A stretch of 64,000 nt of DNA from Prorocentrum cordatum. Lineage: Eukaryota > Sar > Dinophyceae > Prorocentrales > Prorocentraceae. Position numbers and translations under genes: made by a program. The notes under the pieces are model-generated. The model was not told the DNA's origin, did not search any database, and saw only the letters and a list, made by a program, of their open reading frames with translations. The DNA is taken from assembly GCA_963575745.1 (NCBI GenBank), contig CAUYUJ010014769.1:157501-221500 (forward strand), read 5' to 3'. Shown here in pieces: positions 10,490-21,350 of the stretch (its first letter is position 1; each line of letters opens with the position of its first letter).

Positions 10490-10560
10490 AGGCCCTGAAC
10501 GCTTTCGGCGAGGCGCAGCTACTGGAGAGCACCCCGAGGCTGGAAAGCCGCCGAGGACCT
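10490..10560 (+). repeat. dispersed repeat C
   Basis: CGGCGAGGCGCAGCTACTGG then AGAGCACCCCGAGGCTGGAA, a copy of the family at 1,690 and 24,358. Confidence 0.7.
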
Positions 10561-10679
10561 GGAGGAACAGTGCAAACCCAAGACCCATAAGCGGTATTGC
10601 AATAAACCCTCCCTCCAAGCTCCTAGGTCATTGCTCCCCTAGCAAAATTCATTTCCACTGAGGAAAATGCCCTGTTGGG

Positions 10680-11230
10680 AGACAACCTTCGAACATCCTG
10701 AACCGTGCCAGAGCGCCGTTCTTGCGACTTCAGCGCCACGGATCAACCTTACTGTTGCGTCTTGACGATCCTGAGTCGTGGCAGAGCACCCATCCTGGGA
10801 CGTCAACACCACGAATCAGCCTAACTTTGCGCCCTGACAGCCCTACATCGCCCCAAAGCTCCAAAACACGTTTTTGGTACGTTAACCATGAGAACCCATG
10901 CAGTCTTGCAAATTGTCGAAAGAGCGTGCGCAACACTCAGGCGAAAACCACATTTCGAGAATGAACCGCAATCCGTGAAGCGATCAGATGTTCAAAAAGA
11001 ATATGCGCGACGCTAAGGCGAGAGCTACATACGTGAGCCTCTTGCATATGTTGAATGAAAAACAAGTGCGCGCAGAACTAAGGAGAAAACCAAACTTTGA
11101 AAGCCACCCGCCCTCAACCCGTGGAAATCATGCAATTATTTACGCATGTGCGCGGCGCTAATGCGAGAGCCACATGTTGGAAGCGGCCCGCCCTTCATCT
11201 GTGAAACTGCTACCAAGTTGGAAGTTTCAG
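10680..11230 (-). repeat. compound tandem repeat, inverted copy of 30,285-30,810
   Basis: First come units of about 75 bp with CCTGA-CCGTG-CCAGAGC-type cores (10,695-10,850). Then come units whose reverse complement is TTCACGGATTG...GGTTTTC...CATGTGGCTCTCGCC...GCGCCGCGCACA (10,890-11,210). The same two families occur next to each other, inverted as a whole, at 30.3-30.8 kb. Confidence 0.75.
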
Positions 11231-11294
11231 GGCCATAAGGTGTCTTAAATGGTCGGGAGGTCTCAGGCGAAACGCCCAGCCCCTCACGAGGATC

Positions 11295-11462
11295 GTGGCC
11301 TCCGAAGGGGGGGCTGCAATCGACTACCCCCTCTCCCGCCCCAAAAGGCCCCAAGAGCCTCCCAAGAGGCCCCAGGGGAGCCCAAGACGCCGCCAAGGAG
11401 CCCCAAGAGGCTCCCAAGAAGCCCCCAAGAGGCCCCCAAGAGGCCCCAAAAAACGCTCCAGG
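11295..11462. repeat. CCAAGAGGCCC block
   Basis: Imperfect tandem CCCAAGAGGCCCC units, the same family as at 6.3 and 48 kb. Confidence 0.8.
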
Positions 11463-11489
11463 GCCGGCGGAATGAGCGAAGCGATTAAA

Positions 11490-11705
11490 TAAGAAAAAGG
11501 AGAAGAGGAAAATAAGAAGAATAATAATAATAATAAGAAGAAGAAGAAGGTGGGGGAGGAGGAGGAGGAGGCGGAGGAGGAGGAGGAGGAGGAGGAGGAG
11601 GAGGAGGAGAAGGCGGAGGAGGAGGGGAGGAGGAGGAGGAGGAGGATGGGGAAAAAGGGGAGTAGGGGGGAGGGAGTAGGGGGAGGAGGAGAGGGAGGAT
11701 CTCAG
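11490..11705. repeat. (AAT)n, (AAG)n and (GGA)n purine tracts
   Basis: A low-complexity purine-rich stretch. The GC-rich, non-repetitive interval 11,706-11,900 that follows is open on both strands but has no splice or homology evidence. Confidence 0.85.
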
Positions 11706-11924
11706 GGGAGGCGGCGGCCGACGCAGCAGGCCGCACCTGCCGCGCGGATGGCAGGAGGGTGCCACCCAGCCACGCGCGGACCCCCCGGCGGGGCGCGGGC
11801 GCGCCGTGGACGCGGGCCTTCCGCGCACCGAAGGAGGCCATCGCCGCCGCGGGGGGCAAGCCGCCCTCGAGCCGCCTCGGAGGGCTCGCCGTCGCCGCCG
11901 CCACGGCGTCATCGTCGCCGCGTC

Positions 11925-11933
11925 GTTGCCGTG

Positions 11934-11974
<41 letters not shown>

Positions 11975-12250
11975 CGTCGTCGTCGTCGACGTCGTCATCG
12001 TCGTGGTCGTCGTCGACGCCGCCATCGTCGTCGTCGTCGTCGTCGTCGTCCGTCGTCCGTCGTCCGTCGCCCGTCGTCTGTCGTTCGTCGTCGTCGTCGC
12101 TGTTGTCGCCGTCGTCGTCGTCATCGCCGTCGCCGTCATCGTCGTCGTCGTCCGCGTCCTCCGTCCGTCGTCCGTCGTCCGTTGTCCGTCGTCTGTCGTC
12201 CGTCGTCCGCCGTCCATCGTCGTCGTCCGTTTTCTTCGTCGTCGTCGTCG

Positions 12251-12284
<34 letters not shown>

Positions 12285-13355
12285 GGGTGTCGCCGTCGTC
12301 GTCCGTCGTCCGTCGACTGCCGTCGTCGTCCGTAGTCCATCATCCGTCGTCCGTCGTCTGTCGCCGTCGTCCGTCGTCGTCGTCGTCGTCGTCGTCCTTT
12401 CTCGTCGTCATCGTCGTCGTCGTCGCCACCCGTCGTCGCCGTCGTCCGCCGAGAACGTCGACGTCGTCGTCGTCGTCATCATAATTGTCATCATCGACGT
12501 CCGTCGTCCGTCGTCCGTGGTCCGCCGTCTGTCGTCCGTCTTCCGTCGTCCGTCGTCGCCATCATCTCCGTCGGAGCCATCATCTCCGTCGTTCGTCGTT
12601 CCGTCGCGTTGTCGTCGCCGCCGCCGTCGTCGTCGTCGCCACCCGTCGTCGTCGTCGTCCGTCGTCGTCATCATGATCGTCGTCGTCGACGTCCGTCATC
12701 CGTCGTCAGTGGTCCGTCGTGTATCGTCTGGCGTCCGTCGTACGTCGTCCGCCGTCCGTCGTCGCCACCGTCGCCGTCGTCGTCGTCGCCGTCGTCTCCG
12801 TCGTCGTCATCGTGGTCGCCGCAGCCGCCGCCGCCGCCCGTCGTCGTCGTCGTCGTCGTCATCGTCGTCGCCGTCGTCCTGGTCGTCGTCGTCGCCGTCG
12901 TCGCCGCCTGACGTCGTCGTCGTCGTCGCCGTCGTCATCGTCGTCGTCGTTGTTGTCGTCGTCGTCGCCGTCGCCGTCGTCGCCGTCGTTCTCCGTCGTC
13001 GTCGCCCGCCGTCGTCGTCGTCGTCCGTCGTCCGTCGTCCGTCGTTATCGTCGCGTCGTTGTCGCCGCCGTGGTCGTCTTCGTCGTCGTCGTCGTGGTCG
13101 TCGTCGTCGTCGTCGTCGTCGCCTGTCGTCGTCACCCGTCGTCATCGTCGTCGTCGTCGTCGTCGCCGTCGCCGCCGCCCGTCGGCGTCGTCAACGACGT
13201 CGTAGTCGTTGTCGTCGTCGTCGTCGTCGCCGTCGGCGTCTTCGCCGCCGCCTGACGTCGTCGTCGGTCGTCGTCGTCGTCGTCCTCGTCGTCGTCGCCG
13301 TCGCCCGTCGTCGTCGCCCGTCTTCATCGTCGTCGCCGTCGCCGTCGCCGCCGCC

Positions 13356-13411
<56 letters not shown>

Positions 13412-13795
13412 CCGTCCGTCGTCGCTGTCTTCGTCGTCGTCGTCGTCGTCGTCCGTCGTCCTCCGTCCGTCGTCTGTCGTCCGTCGTCCGTCGTCCGTCG
13501 GCCGTCGTCCGTCTTCCGTCGTCCGTCGTCCGCCGTCCGTCGTCCGTTGCCGTCGCATTGCCGTCGCGTCGCCGTCGTCGCCGCGGTCGTTTTTGTCGTC
13601 GTCGCCGTCGTCGCCCCCCGTCTTCATCGTCGTCGCCGTCGTCGTTGTTGCCGTCGTCGTCGTCGTCGTCGTCGTCGTCCTCGTCGTCGTCGTCGCCAGT
13701 CGTCTGGCGTCCGTCGTCCGTCGTCCGTCGTCGCAGTCGCCGTCTTCGTCCGTCGTCCGTCCCCTATCGTCGTCGTCTGTCGTCGTTGCCACCGA
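11925..13795. repeat. 1.9-kb degenerate (GTC)n / CCGTCGTC satellite
   Basis: Almost entirely GTC, CGTC and CCGTCGTC units interspersed with GCCGTC. Very long frames on both strands encode only Ser/Val/Arg or Asp/Thr/Arg and are artefacts. It ends in a short GGA and AAT tract at 13,794-13,880. Confidence 0.95.
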
Positions 13796-14003
13796 AGGAG
13801 GAGGAGGAGCAGGAGGAGGAGGGGGGTAGAGGAGGTGGGGAGGAGAGAAAGGAACAGGAACAATAATAATAATAATGATGGGTGCAGGACAGTGTCGGTG
13901 AGAAAAACTACCCAGACTCTGGACGCGCAGACCGTTCGACCTCGGTCGAGACCTCTGGCGAAAGTCCCTGGGAAAAACGACCCGGGTAAAGCCCCCTGGT
14001 ACG

Positions 14004-14024
14004 GTCAGGGCATTGGATACGGAA
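14004..14024 (+). repeat. 21-bp motif also present next to the retroelement's other end
   Basis: Identical to 21,356-21,376. Here it lies outside the left target-site duplication. It shows that the insertion target already contained two related copies about 80 bp apart. Confidence 0.8.
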
Positions 14025-14077
14025 TGGATATTAGAAGAAAAAACGCCAGCAATTTATGTTTATGTGGTATTTTCCTC

Positions 14078-14093
14078 TTCGAGTCAGGGCATT
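14078..14093 (+). repeat. target-site duplication, left copy
   Basis: TTCGAGTCAGGGCATT, identical to 21,351-21,366. On the minus strand it directly follows a short A-run (14,092-14,097), as expected at a LINE 3' end. Confidence 0.85.
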
Positions 14094-14146
14094 TTTTGTT
14101 ATCTCTGTGGGCGCGGACAAAGGTCCACGGTTTCATGCAAACAAAT

Positions 14147-15755
14147 TCAAGCAGGCGGGACGGCCGCCGCCCTCGCGGCACGCCCGCGTTCGCGGGCCGC
14201 CGCAGCGTCCGCGAAGCCGTGGGCTCGGAGGACGCCCTCGAGCCCTGGGCGGATCCGCCGCGGCTCGGCTGCCTCCGCCCGCGGGGCCGCCGCTGCCAGG
14301 CGCCGCGGCGCCGTGGCGCTCGGCGGCGCAGCCATCAGGCTACCAGCGCCAGCCGCAGGCGGCGTGGGCGGGGCTGCAGCAGGCTGCCGCAGCGCTGGCT
14401 CGGGCGCCGCCTCGGTCGCCTGCACCTCCGAGCCGTGGCCCTGCCTGGCCTGGAGTGCCGCCGCCCAGCGCAGGCGCGTGCTTGCCGTTGGCGAGGCCAG
14501 CGGCGCGATCGGCTCCTTCGACGCCGGCAGGATCCCACGTGCGAAGTCCGACCGCGCCTGGGCTCTGGATCCCTTCTTGCTTTTGGGCTGCCCCGCCGCC
14601 GCGCTGGCCCCGCACGGCTTGCCCAGGCCGCGGCGCGCGTACCTGGGGAGGCGGCAGTACATCCAGCAGGCCGCGCAGACCAGGAAGGGCTCGGAAACGT
14701 CGCCCTCGACGCGCGACTCCATGAGGAGGTGGCCGTTGACCCTCCATCCCGCTGGACGGGTCGCATCTGCCGCCTCCGCAGGGGCTGGGCCGCTGCTCGT
14801 CGCCTCCGCCGCCGCCACGCGCGGGCTGGGCGCGGGCGCCGAGGCCTCGCGGCGCCTCGGATGCTCCTGCGCCCTGCGCTGGGCTACACGGCGCAGCACC
14901 TCCGCGGGCGACTCGGCCGAGGCGGGGCGGCGCCTCGCGGGCGAAGGCCGCGAGCTGGAGGCGCCAGCTGCCGCCACCGCTGCCAGGGCCGCCGCCGCGG
15001 CGAGGCCGGGGCCGCCGTCAGCCGCCGAGGGCTGCGCTACGCCGACGTCATCGCCAGGCTCGGCGTCGGGCTCCTTCAAGAAGCCAGTCGCTGAAGCGGC
15101 AGCCCCGCGCACCTCCGCGTCGCGCATCGCCTCGAGCTCGCCGCGCCCCTGGGACTGCGACGCCGGTGGGCTGAATCCACCTGTCCCAGGGGCGGGCTCC
15201 GCCGCGGCGGCGTGCAGGAAGTCGGTCTCGCCGTCGAGCTCCGCCGCCATGTAGGGGGTGAGGTCGACGAGCTCCAGCGAGCTGATGGGCCAGGAGCCCC
15301 GCAAGCCCGACTCCGTAGCCTGGACCTCGAACTCGGCGGCGTACCGCGCCGCGTCACGGGCGCGGGCCAGGCAGCCCTGGAGCAGGAGGGCCTCCTCGTC
15401 GGCGATGGCGCGCAGCGCCGCGCCCGCCTTCGCGAGCTGGTCCGCGAGGCGGTTGCCGTAGAGCTCCACCTCCGAGAGTGCGCCCTGCTCGACTGCCGCC
15501 CGAGAACGGTGGGCGGGGATGTGCTTCACGTGCACCCCCTCGGCGGCGTCGCCGACCCTCGCCCAGAGGTGGGCAAACTGGGCCGTCGGGGCCGCCGCCC
15601 TCTTCACGTCCTTGCAAGCCCCGACCGCGCCGAGGCAGTCGATCATGAGGTGGTAGTGGCCGACGATGTCCGTGAGGGCGACCACCGCCGCGTAGTCCTC
15701 GCCTGCCCTCGCCGTCTGGCTGGGCAAAAGGGCAGGCGGCACTGCCCCCCCACGC
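14147..15755 (-). CDS. retrotransposon pol, C-terminal part (RNase H end and tail)
   Basis: This frame continues the RNase H begun in the preceding frame. GEDYAAVVAL supplies the Glu, YHLMIDCLGAVGAC the next Asp, and IPAHRS with YGNRLADQLA the His and last Asp. A long Ala/Pro/Ser-rich tail follows, with a cysteine cluster (LVCAACWMYC, then GLGKPC) that may bind nucleic acid. The stop is at 14,147. The open frame extends upstream to 15,901, but the region above 15,755 overlaps the real frame. Entry is through a break in the C7 run at 15,745-15,751, where one further base would restore continuity. Confidence 0.8.
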
Positions 15756-16800
15756 CTGCGCCAACCACTCGCCGTCGGGCGTGAGAACCACCACTGCCCA
15801 GCCCGCGCTCCTGACCATCGGGAAGTCGTTGTTGACGCAGGAGCCGTCCGTGAAGACGAGGGAGCCCGCGGGCACCACGAGCGCGCCCTCGTCCCAGCCA
15901 CGCGAGCGGCGCTCCCAGCGAGGGTCCCAGCGCGGCCTCTGCACCAGGTACTGGGCGTCAGCGAAGAGGCCCTGGCAGAAGAGCTCCTCGTAGCGGTGGC
16001 CCATTGTGCTCACCAGCTCGGCAGCTCGCTTCAAGTCGGCGGGCCTGCGATCTCGCCGCCAGCCCTCCCAGGCAGGGCATCTGTGGTGGCGGTGGGCCAG
16101 AGTCCCGCTCTCCTCGCCGCAGAGCAGGCAGCGGTCGTCGACGTCGGTGCCACGCTTGGCCAGCCTGGCCTGCGGCCATAGTGACAGAGACGCCAGCCTG
16201 CGCAGGCAGCCGCAGTGGTGGCTGGACCACGTCTCCGTGGGCGCGGCGCCGAGGAGCTGGTTGATGGCCCGCCAGTTTGGCGGCAGCTGCCACGGCCACA
16301 GGGTATCGGGCCTGGCGTCGTACTCCTGGAAGGCTGCCGCCTTCCTGGCCGCCTCCTTGGCCTTCTCCGCAAGGAAGGCGGTGGAGTACCGAAGGACGGA
16401 GTAGCAGCAGCCGAACTCGTCCTGCAGGGAGTCGCCGTCGTCGCTGAGGCACCAGCCGATGACCTGCAGCGCGAGCACCAAGGCCGAGATCGGGTCCCTG
16501 ACGGCAGCCCAAGGGCGCTGGAGCCTCACGATCCTGGCGCTCTCCGCTATGCAGGCCTGGATCGCCGCCGCGGAGGCCTGGCCTGCCCAGCGGACATGGG
16601 TGTACGCTAGGACGGCCAAGCCCGTGGCCACCACTAGCGGGTCCTGGCGCCAGCCTCGCGGCGAGCACTGCAGCAGGAAGCCCAGCGCAGCCCCAGGAGC
16701 CAGTTTGCCCGTCGCCTTGGCCGCTGCCAGCCTCAGGGCTCTCATGCGGCCAGGCGGGATGCCGTTGCAGGCCGAGCCCCATAGGGCTTGGCTGAGGGGC
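15745..16800 (-). CDS. retrotransposon pol, connection region and RNase H start
   Basis: Continues from the reverse transcriptase after a one-base break. It includes GPLSQALWG upstream of the first Met at 16,745, so that Met is not the true start. It also has a zinc-knuckle-like CLLCGEESGTLAHRHHRCP (about 16,070-16,130) and the RNase H opening LVFTDGSCVNND (about 15,830-15,860), whose Asp is the first catalytic carboxylate. Codon bias and sense continue on both sides, so this is one polyprotein split by indels. Confidence 0.8.
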
Positions 16801-19800
16801 CCGCGCGCAAGACCCTTGCCTGCCGAAGGCCAGGCCCGAAGATCTTGTGGAGCCTGCTGGCCTGCCGCAGCGCCGCGAGCTCTCTACCGACCTGAGTCGC
16901 GACTCGCCTGTGGCTGCCAGCCGTGGCGTCGACGCCGAGGTCACGGTGGCCCGAGACAAAGGCCCCGGCCGCGAGCCGCCAGTCGGGTTCCCGCTGCAGG
17001 CGGCGCTGGAGGCCCGCCGTGGAGGCCAGGACCTTCGTCTTCTTCCAGTTGATGGGCAGCCGCCTGTCCGCCAGCATCTCGACCACGCCGCTGACGAAGC
17101 TCGCGGTCGTTCGGCTGAGCGCCGCTGCCGACCCGATGCCGTGGCCTGCTATGTCGTCGATGACGTTGACGACCCTGCCGACTGGCAGCAGCGCCCTGGC
17201 CTGGAGCAGGAGGCCGTGCAGCATGAGCCTGGCCAGCGTCGTCGCGCAGGAGCAGCCCGCGATGATGGTGCCGCTGACCTCAATGGGCTCGCTGATGGCG
17301 GCGTCCGCCGAGGCGCGGCGCGGCCCAGCGTAGAGTACGCAGAGGGCCCTGAGCAGACCGACGCTGAAGCTGTTGCCCTCCGCGGCCTGGCGCAGAAGGT
17401 CATGGTCGATCCGCTCGTAGAACTTGCTGATGTCGAAGTAGACGGAGGCTGCCTCGAAGCCGAGCTGGCGGGCGAGCGCGAGCCCCAGGTTGTGGAGGTA
17501 GGCCGCCCTGTCACAGCAGGTGTTCGCGTCCTTGCCCCAGACCTCGGGGAGCGGGTGGTCCGCCTCCCACTTGGCGCAGTAGCGGCGGCGCACCCTGCTC
17601 CAGATACGCGTCCACATGCTCATGATGCCGATCGGGCGGCGGCCTCCGTCGGGCTTCCCCAGGAAGACGATCACCGTGGTGAAGAAGGCTGTGGGCTGCG
17701 GCTGCTGCTCCCAAGCCGTGAGCACCTCTGCCATCCTCTCGGCGAAGGGCCTGCCCAGGGAGAGGACCAGCCGCGGGTGGAACGCATCCCAGCCCAGAGC
17801 GGTCTGCTTCGGGAAAGATTTCGCCGCCTCGAGGATGTCGCCCGCCGTGATAGGGGGCAACTCCATGGAGCAGATCCAGTCGGCTGGTCTGGACCTGCAC
17901 TCCCCGTCGGCACCTTTCCAAAGGGCCTTCCACTCAATGAGGATCTGGTCCAGGGCTTGCTGGCCAACAACTGGGAGCGGCAGGCTGTCGGGGCAGTGCG
18001 CGGTCACCGAGTCCAGCACCTGGTCACGGTCCTTTATGACTGCGTGAGCGCCCTTTGCCCCCTTCGCCAAGGCCTCGTCCACGAAGTCCTTCCAGCGCAG
18101 CCTGGCCGCCTTGGCGTCTTCTTTGCGGTGCCTCTCCGTCGTGCTCTCGATCATCTGCAGGAAGGCCTGCCCTTGCTCGGTGGGCTCCTGGATCACGTCT
18201 ATCAGCGAGTCAGGCTTCGAGCCTTCGAACACGGTGCAACCCGCCTGCTCGAACTTGGGCCCCAAGCTCTTTGCCACCTGCACCAGGTGCTTGATGTAGC
18301 CGACGTGCCCCACAGGGGGTGAGCAGACCGCAGCAGCCGCCCTGAGCTGCCTGGCGGTCCTCCCGAGGCAGAGCCAGCACTTGGTGATGGGGCTGAGCTT
18401 TCTGACAGCCTCCGTGCGCTGCAGGTCCGCCAGCTTATTCTTGACTGTGCGGGGACCTTTGGCCCTGCCCTGGTACCTCTCTCCCTCGTAGATGCCGAAC
18501 TGGTCGATCAGGTGGAGCTCCGCGGCCTCGAAGAACTCCTTGATCGCCGCATCGGGCGTGCCGTCTCTGTCGGTGATGGGGGCTGTCCAGCTGATCTGGG
18601 TCGCCGCCTGCAAGGATATCTCACGCTGCTCGGCCGAGACCTCCGAGCCCACCTCGAAGACCCTGGGGGTCTTGAGGACCCAGACCATGGCGTTGCTGCC
18701 CAGCTCGCTGAACGTGAGCCGCACTGGTGCGTGCGGGTTCAGTGTAGAGGGCTTGATGACCTCCACCTTCGGGCTGAGGCCGGCGAGCGCCGTGGAGATC
18801 ACGAAGAAGTCGTAGAACTGGTCGCCGCAGGTGAAGGTCGTGGGCGCGACTACCACCCCGCCCACAGCCCGTGGCCACCAAGAGGCGGCGAGCACGCTGG
18901 GGTCCATATTCCAGTCGGCCCCCACTATGAACGGCTCGTGGAGGCTGAACAGGAACTCCTGGAGGTCCGATAGCAGCTCCAGGTTGTAGCCCGCCATCCT
19001 GGTCGTGTGCTCGAGGTAGGCGCTGACCACCGTAACCACGAGATCGCCGAAGGCCACCCGTCGGGCCAGGATGCGGGCACTGTGCTGGTGCCAGTCGTGG
19101 TCGATAGCCGCCACTCCCCTAGACTTTGACGTCAGCACCCCGACGCCCGCCGAGACCGCCTGGGCCGCCTGCCCCGTGCTGTGGGCGCTGCCGAAGGCAG
19201 CGCTGAAACAGTTGCGCCTGGCCCAGCTGCAGGCGTCAGTCGCCTTCTGGCTGGAGGTGAAGCGTGTCTCCTGCACCAGGATGACGTCGTCGCCTCCTCC
19301 TTCGTCCTGGATCCGCTCCAGCTCCACCTGCGTCTCTGTCCAGGTCGAGCCGTTCAGTGTGACGAAGCTGGCTCGCTTCGCTCCCACTGGCCTGATCAGC
19401 TTGGCCAGCTGGAGGGGCTTGGCCTGCGGTCGACCAGGCTGAGGCTGCGCCGCAGGCTTCACGACAGCCGCGGCGGCCGAGCGGCCGCCAGGCGGGCGGC
19501 TGCTCGCCGCCTTGGGTCTCCGAACCTCGGGGGGTCTCACGCCCTCGCCCGTAGCCTGGTCAACTTGAAATGGGTACCCACTATTCCTTATGGGCCCCTG
19601 GCTGGGCTGAGGACTGCCAGTCCTTCGGTCGGGCCCAGCCAAGTCCGCCGCAGCGCTTGGCTCTGGACTGCTGCTGAGTGCCTCGAACTTGGCGTCGTGG
19701 CGCGCGTCATCAAAGCGCCGGTCCTGGCGCAGCAGCGGCTCTCTGAAGGGAAGCCCCTCCCGGGCGTCGGCCTGCTCATTGGCCGCCAGGTAGGCGTGCA

Positions 19801-19930
19801 GGCCGCCTCTCGATGGCGCCGCCGCCTCGGGGCGGCTGGGCTCCGCCGCCTCTGCCTCCTCAGCCCCGACTGGGGCGGGCGGCGCCGCACCTTCGGGGCC
19901 GCCTCCTGGCAGCAGGGTGCTACCCGCAGG
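16797..19930 (-). CDS. retrotransposon pol: endonuclease and reverse transcriptase
   Basis: The endonuclease motifs are in order: VILVQETR (19,261-19,285), GADWNMDP (18,899-18,922), DFFVIS and NPHAPV. They match the LQET, GDxN, DxxxxS and SDHxP positions of APE-type endonucleases, with some substitutions. The reverse transcriptase follows: FLGKPDGGRRPIGI; motif A YFDISKFYERID (17,404-17,439); motif B GTIIAGCSCATT; motif C VNVIDDIAGHG (17,138-17,168), which has IDD in place of YADD; and the LPINWKKTKVL block. The same frame stays open to 21,325, but upstream of about 19,930 it is only the Ser/Arg/Pro-rich shadow of ORF1. The true start or frameshift site is uncertain. It ends by a one-base break at 16,796-16,799. 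Confidence 0.88.
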
Positions 19931-21107
19931 TCTGGCCACTGCCAGCAGCAGCGCCAGCAGCAGGTGGAGGGGCCGCCGCAGCGGCCTTCTGGTCGGCTGC
20001 GCGCTGGCGGGCCGCCTCGTCTGCCGCTCGGCTCTCCTCAGCGGCCGCTGGGGGGGGTCCAGCTCCTGGCGCAGCGCCTGCGGCTGGGGCGGCGGCGGCA
20101 GCAGGGGCGGCCGCCTGTCCTGAAGGTTGAGGCGGGGCGGCAGCACCCTGCTCGGGGGTGCCAGCGGCCTCGGCTGCTGCAGGCCCCTCCTCGGAGCGCT
20201 TGCGCTTCTTGGCCACCTCCTCCTCGATCTGGCGCTTGATGCGCTGCTGGTGCTCCTGGCAGTTGCGCTCGAACGTAGCCTGCGCGCCATGCATGATCTG
20301 GAGCCCTTCCTCGCAGAGGCGCCTGAGGGTGGCCTGCGCCTCCTCCTCCAGCTCCGCGAAGTTGTCGAACGACTCCGCGTCGAAGTTGAAGGTGAGCTGC
20401 TTCGCTCCGTCGGGCTGTGTGCCCACCACGCCAGCCGCCTGGGCCCGCTGGCGCAAGAGGGCGTTCTCCTCCTCCTTGGCCTCCGTGAGGTTGACCGCAG
20501 CCTCGTCGCGCCAGCCGCGGCACTGGGCGAGGTGGTCCTCCGCCGCCACGAGCGCATCCGCCGCCTCGTCGAGCTGGCGCTGGAGGTTGATCCGCTTCGC
20601 CGTGGCGGACTGCAGCCGCTGCTCGAGTGGCTTTGGCGCTGGGGCGGCCGCGGGCGCGACGAAGCACCGCGCGTCGCGGACCGCCTCCTGCAGCCTGGCC
20701 GCGATGGCGGGGTCCCCGCAGGCGAGGAGCGCGTCGAGCTCGCTCTCGGGCAGGGCCGACCAAGGGGCCTTCGGGAAGGCGCCTCCACCACGGCCGCCCG
20801 CGCCTCCGACGCCGCCGCCACGGGAGGCTGCACCGCCTCCGCCGCCACGGGAGGCTGCACCTCGGCCTTTGCCGCCCTTGCCGCCCTGGGCGCCATCCCT
20901 CGGTGAGCCTCCGCCGCCGCCTCCACGATGCGCGGGCGGGGAGCCGCCGCCGCCGCCATCCGCCCAGACCCCGACGCGGGGCGAAGGCTTCGAGGGCGCC
21001 AGCTCCTGCCCAATCCCACACTGCCAGCACTCCGCGTTCTTGCGGAAGTTCCAGCGGTAGCGGCAGCCCGTGCACACGACGAAGCCAGGCACGGCCTTGG
21101 GCCCCAT
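19920..21107 (-). CDS. retrotransposon ORF1 (Cys4 zinc finger and coiled coil)
   Basis: 395 residues from an ATG 221 nt after the spliced leader. Residues 12-30 form a C-x2-C-x11-C-x2-C finger (CTGC and CWQC), RanBP2-like. Residues 40-110 are Gly-rich with RGGG repeats. Residues about 160-320 are Glu/Ala/Gln-rich and predicted coiled coil (LRRLCEEGLQIMHG, IKRQIEEEVAKKRKR). The end is Ala/Pro-rich. Such ORF1 proteins bind element RNA. It ends just before pol, in a different frame. Whether pol is reached by frameshifting or by its own start cannot be told. Confidence 0.8.
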   Translation of the reverse strand: MGPKAVPGFVVCTGCRYRWNFRKNAECWQCGIGQELAPSKPSPRVGVWADGGGGGSPPAHRGGGGGGSPRDGAQGGKGGKGRGAASRGGGGGAASRGGGVGGAGGRGGGAFPKAPWSALPESELDALLACGDPAIAARLQEAVRDARCFVAPAAAPAPKPLEQRLQSATAKRINLQRQLDEAADALVAAEDHLAQCRGWRDEAAVNLTEAKEEENALLRQRAQAAGVVGTQPDGAKQLTFNFDAESFDNFAELEEEAQATLRRLCEEGLQIMHGAQATFERNCQEHQQRIKRQIEEEVAKKRKRSEEGPAAAEAAGTPEQGAAAPPQPSGQAAAPAAAAAPAAGAAPGAGPPPAAAEESRAADEAARQRAADQKAAAAAPPPAAGAAAGSGQTCG

Positions 21108-21328
21108 CGCTGGAGCGGGCGGGCGTGCTGCTCAGCCGCGGGCGTGCGGCAGGCAGGAGTCGACGGGGGCGGACCCACCGACTCGGAAGAAGGCGTGACC
21201 CGCAGGTCCTGGAGGGTGCTGCGGTGGCAGCACTCGCAAGTTGGAAAGGAAGGTGGCCTCAAAGCGGAACCTCCCTCGCGCTCAGAATTCGCCCCGAAAG
21301 ACTCGCGGTCGTCGGGACGGTTCATTGC
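21108..21328 (-). promoter_or_regulatory. 5' leader of the retrotransposon
   Basis: 221 nt between spliced leader and ORF1. It contains an ATG only 3 nt after the leader (21,325) that opens an unbroken frame through to the reverse transcriptase, which may be incidental in such GC-rich DNA. Confidence 0.6.
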
Positions 21329-21350
21329 CTTGAGCCAAAATGGCTACGGA
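21329..21350 (-). other. dinoflagellate spliced leader (DinoSL) copy in genomic DNA
   Basis: The reverse complement is T followed by CCGTAGCCATTTTGGCTCAA and G, all 22 positions of the DinoSL consensus (first base A, G or T). It abuts the target-site duplication on one side and the element leader on the other. It is therefore the copied cap-end of a trans-spliced mRNA and not an SL RNA gene: no donor GT follows the final G (the next bases are GCAATG). Confidence 0.95.

Larger units (their letters stand above)
14094..21350 (-). mobile_element. LINE-type retrotransposon with spliced-leader 5' end
   Basis: A 7.26-kb insertion bounded by a 16-bp target-site duplication, ending in a short A-run and starting with the dinoflagellate spliced leader. 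In transcription order it holds: 5' leader; ORF1 with a Cys4 finger and a coiled coil; an endonuclease/exonuclease/phosphatase domain; a reverse transcriptase; an RNase H; and a C-terminal tail with a Cys motif. It makes a copy of itself by reverse transcription at a nicked target. Only two single-base breaks interrupt the pol frame (16,796-16,799 and 15,745-15,751), so the copy is young, or the breaks are sequencing errors. The order resembles other non-LTR elements with a 3' RNase H. The spliced leader means the inserted RNA was a mature trans-spliced mRNA. Confidence 0.9.

Noticed and set aside
11806-13866. 686-codon plus-strand frame rich in Ser, Val and Arg
   Set aside because: It is the translation of the degenerate GTC satellite; equally long frames exist on the opposite strand and no domain or splice signal is present.
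21329-21350. SL RNA gene
   Set aside because: The leader is not followed by a GT donor and SL intron; it runs straight into the element's leader and is bounded by a target duplication.
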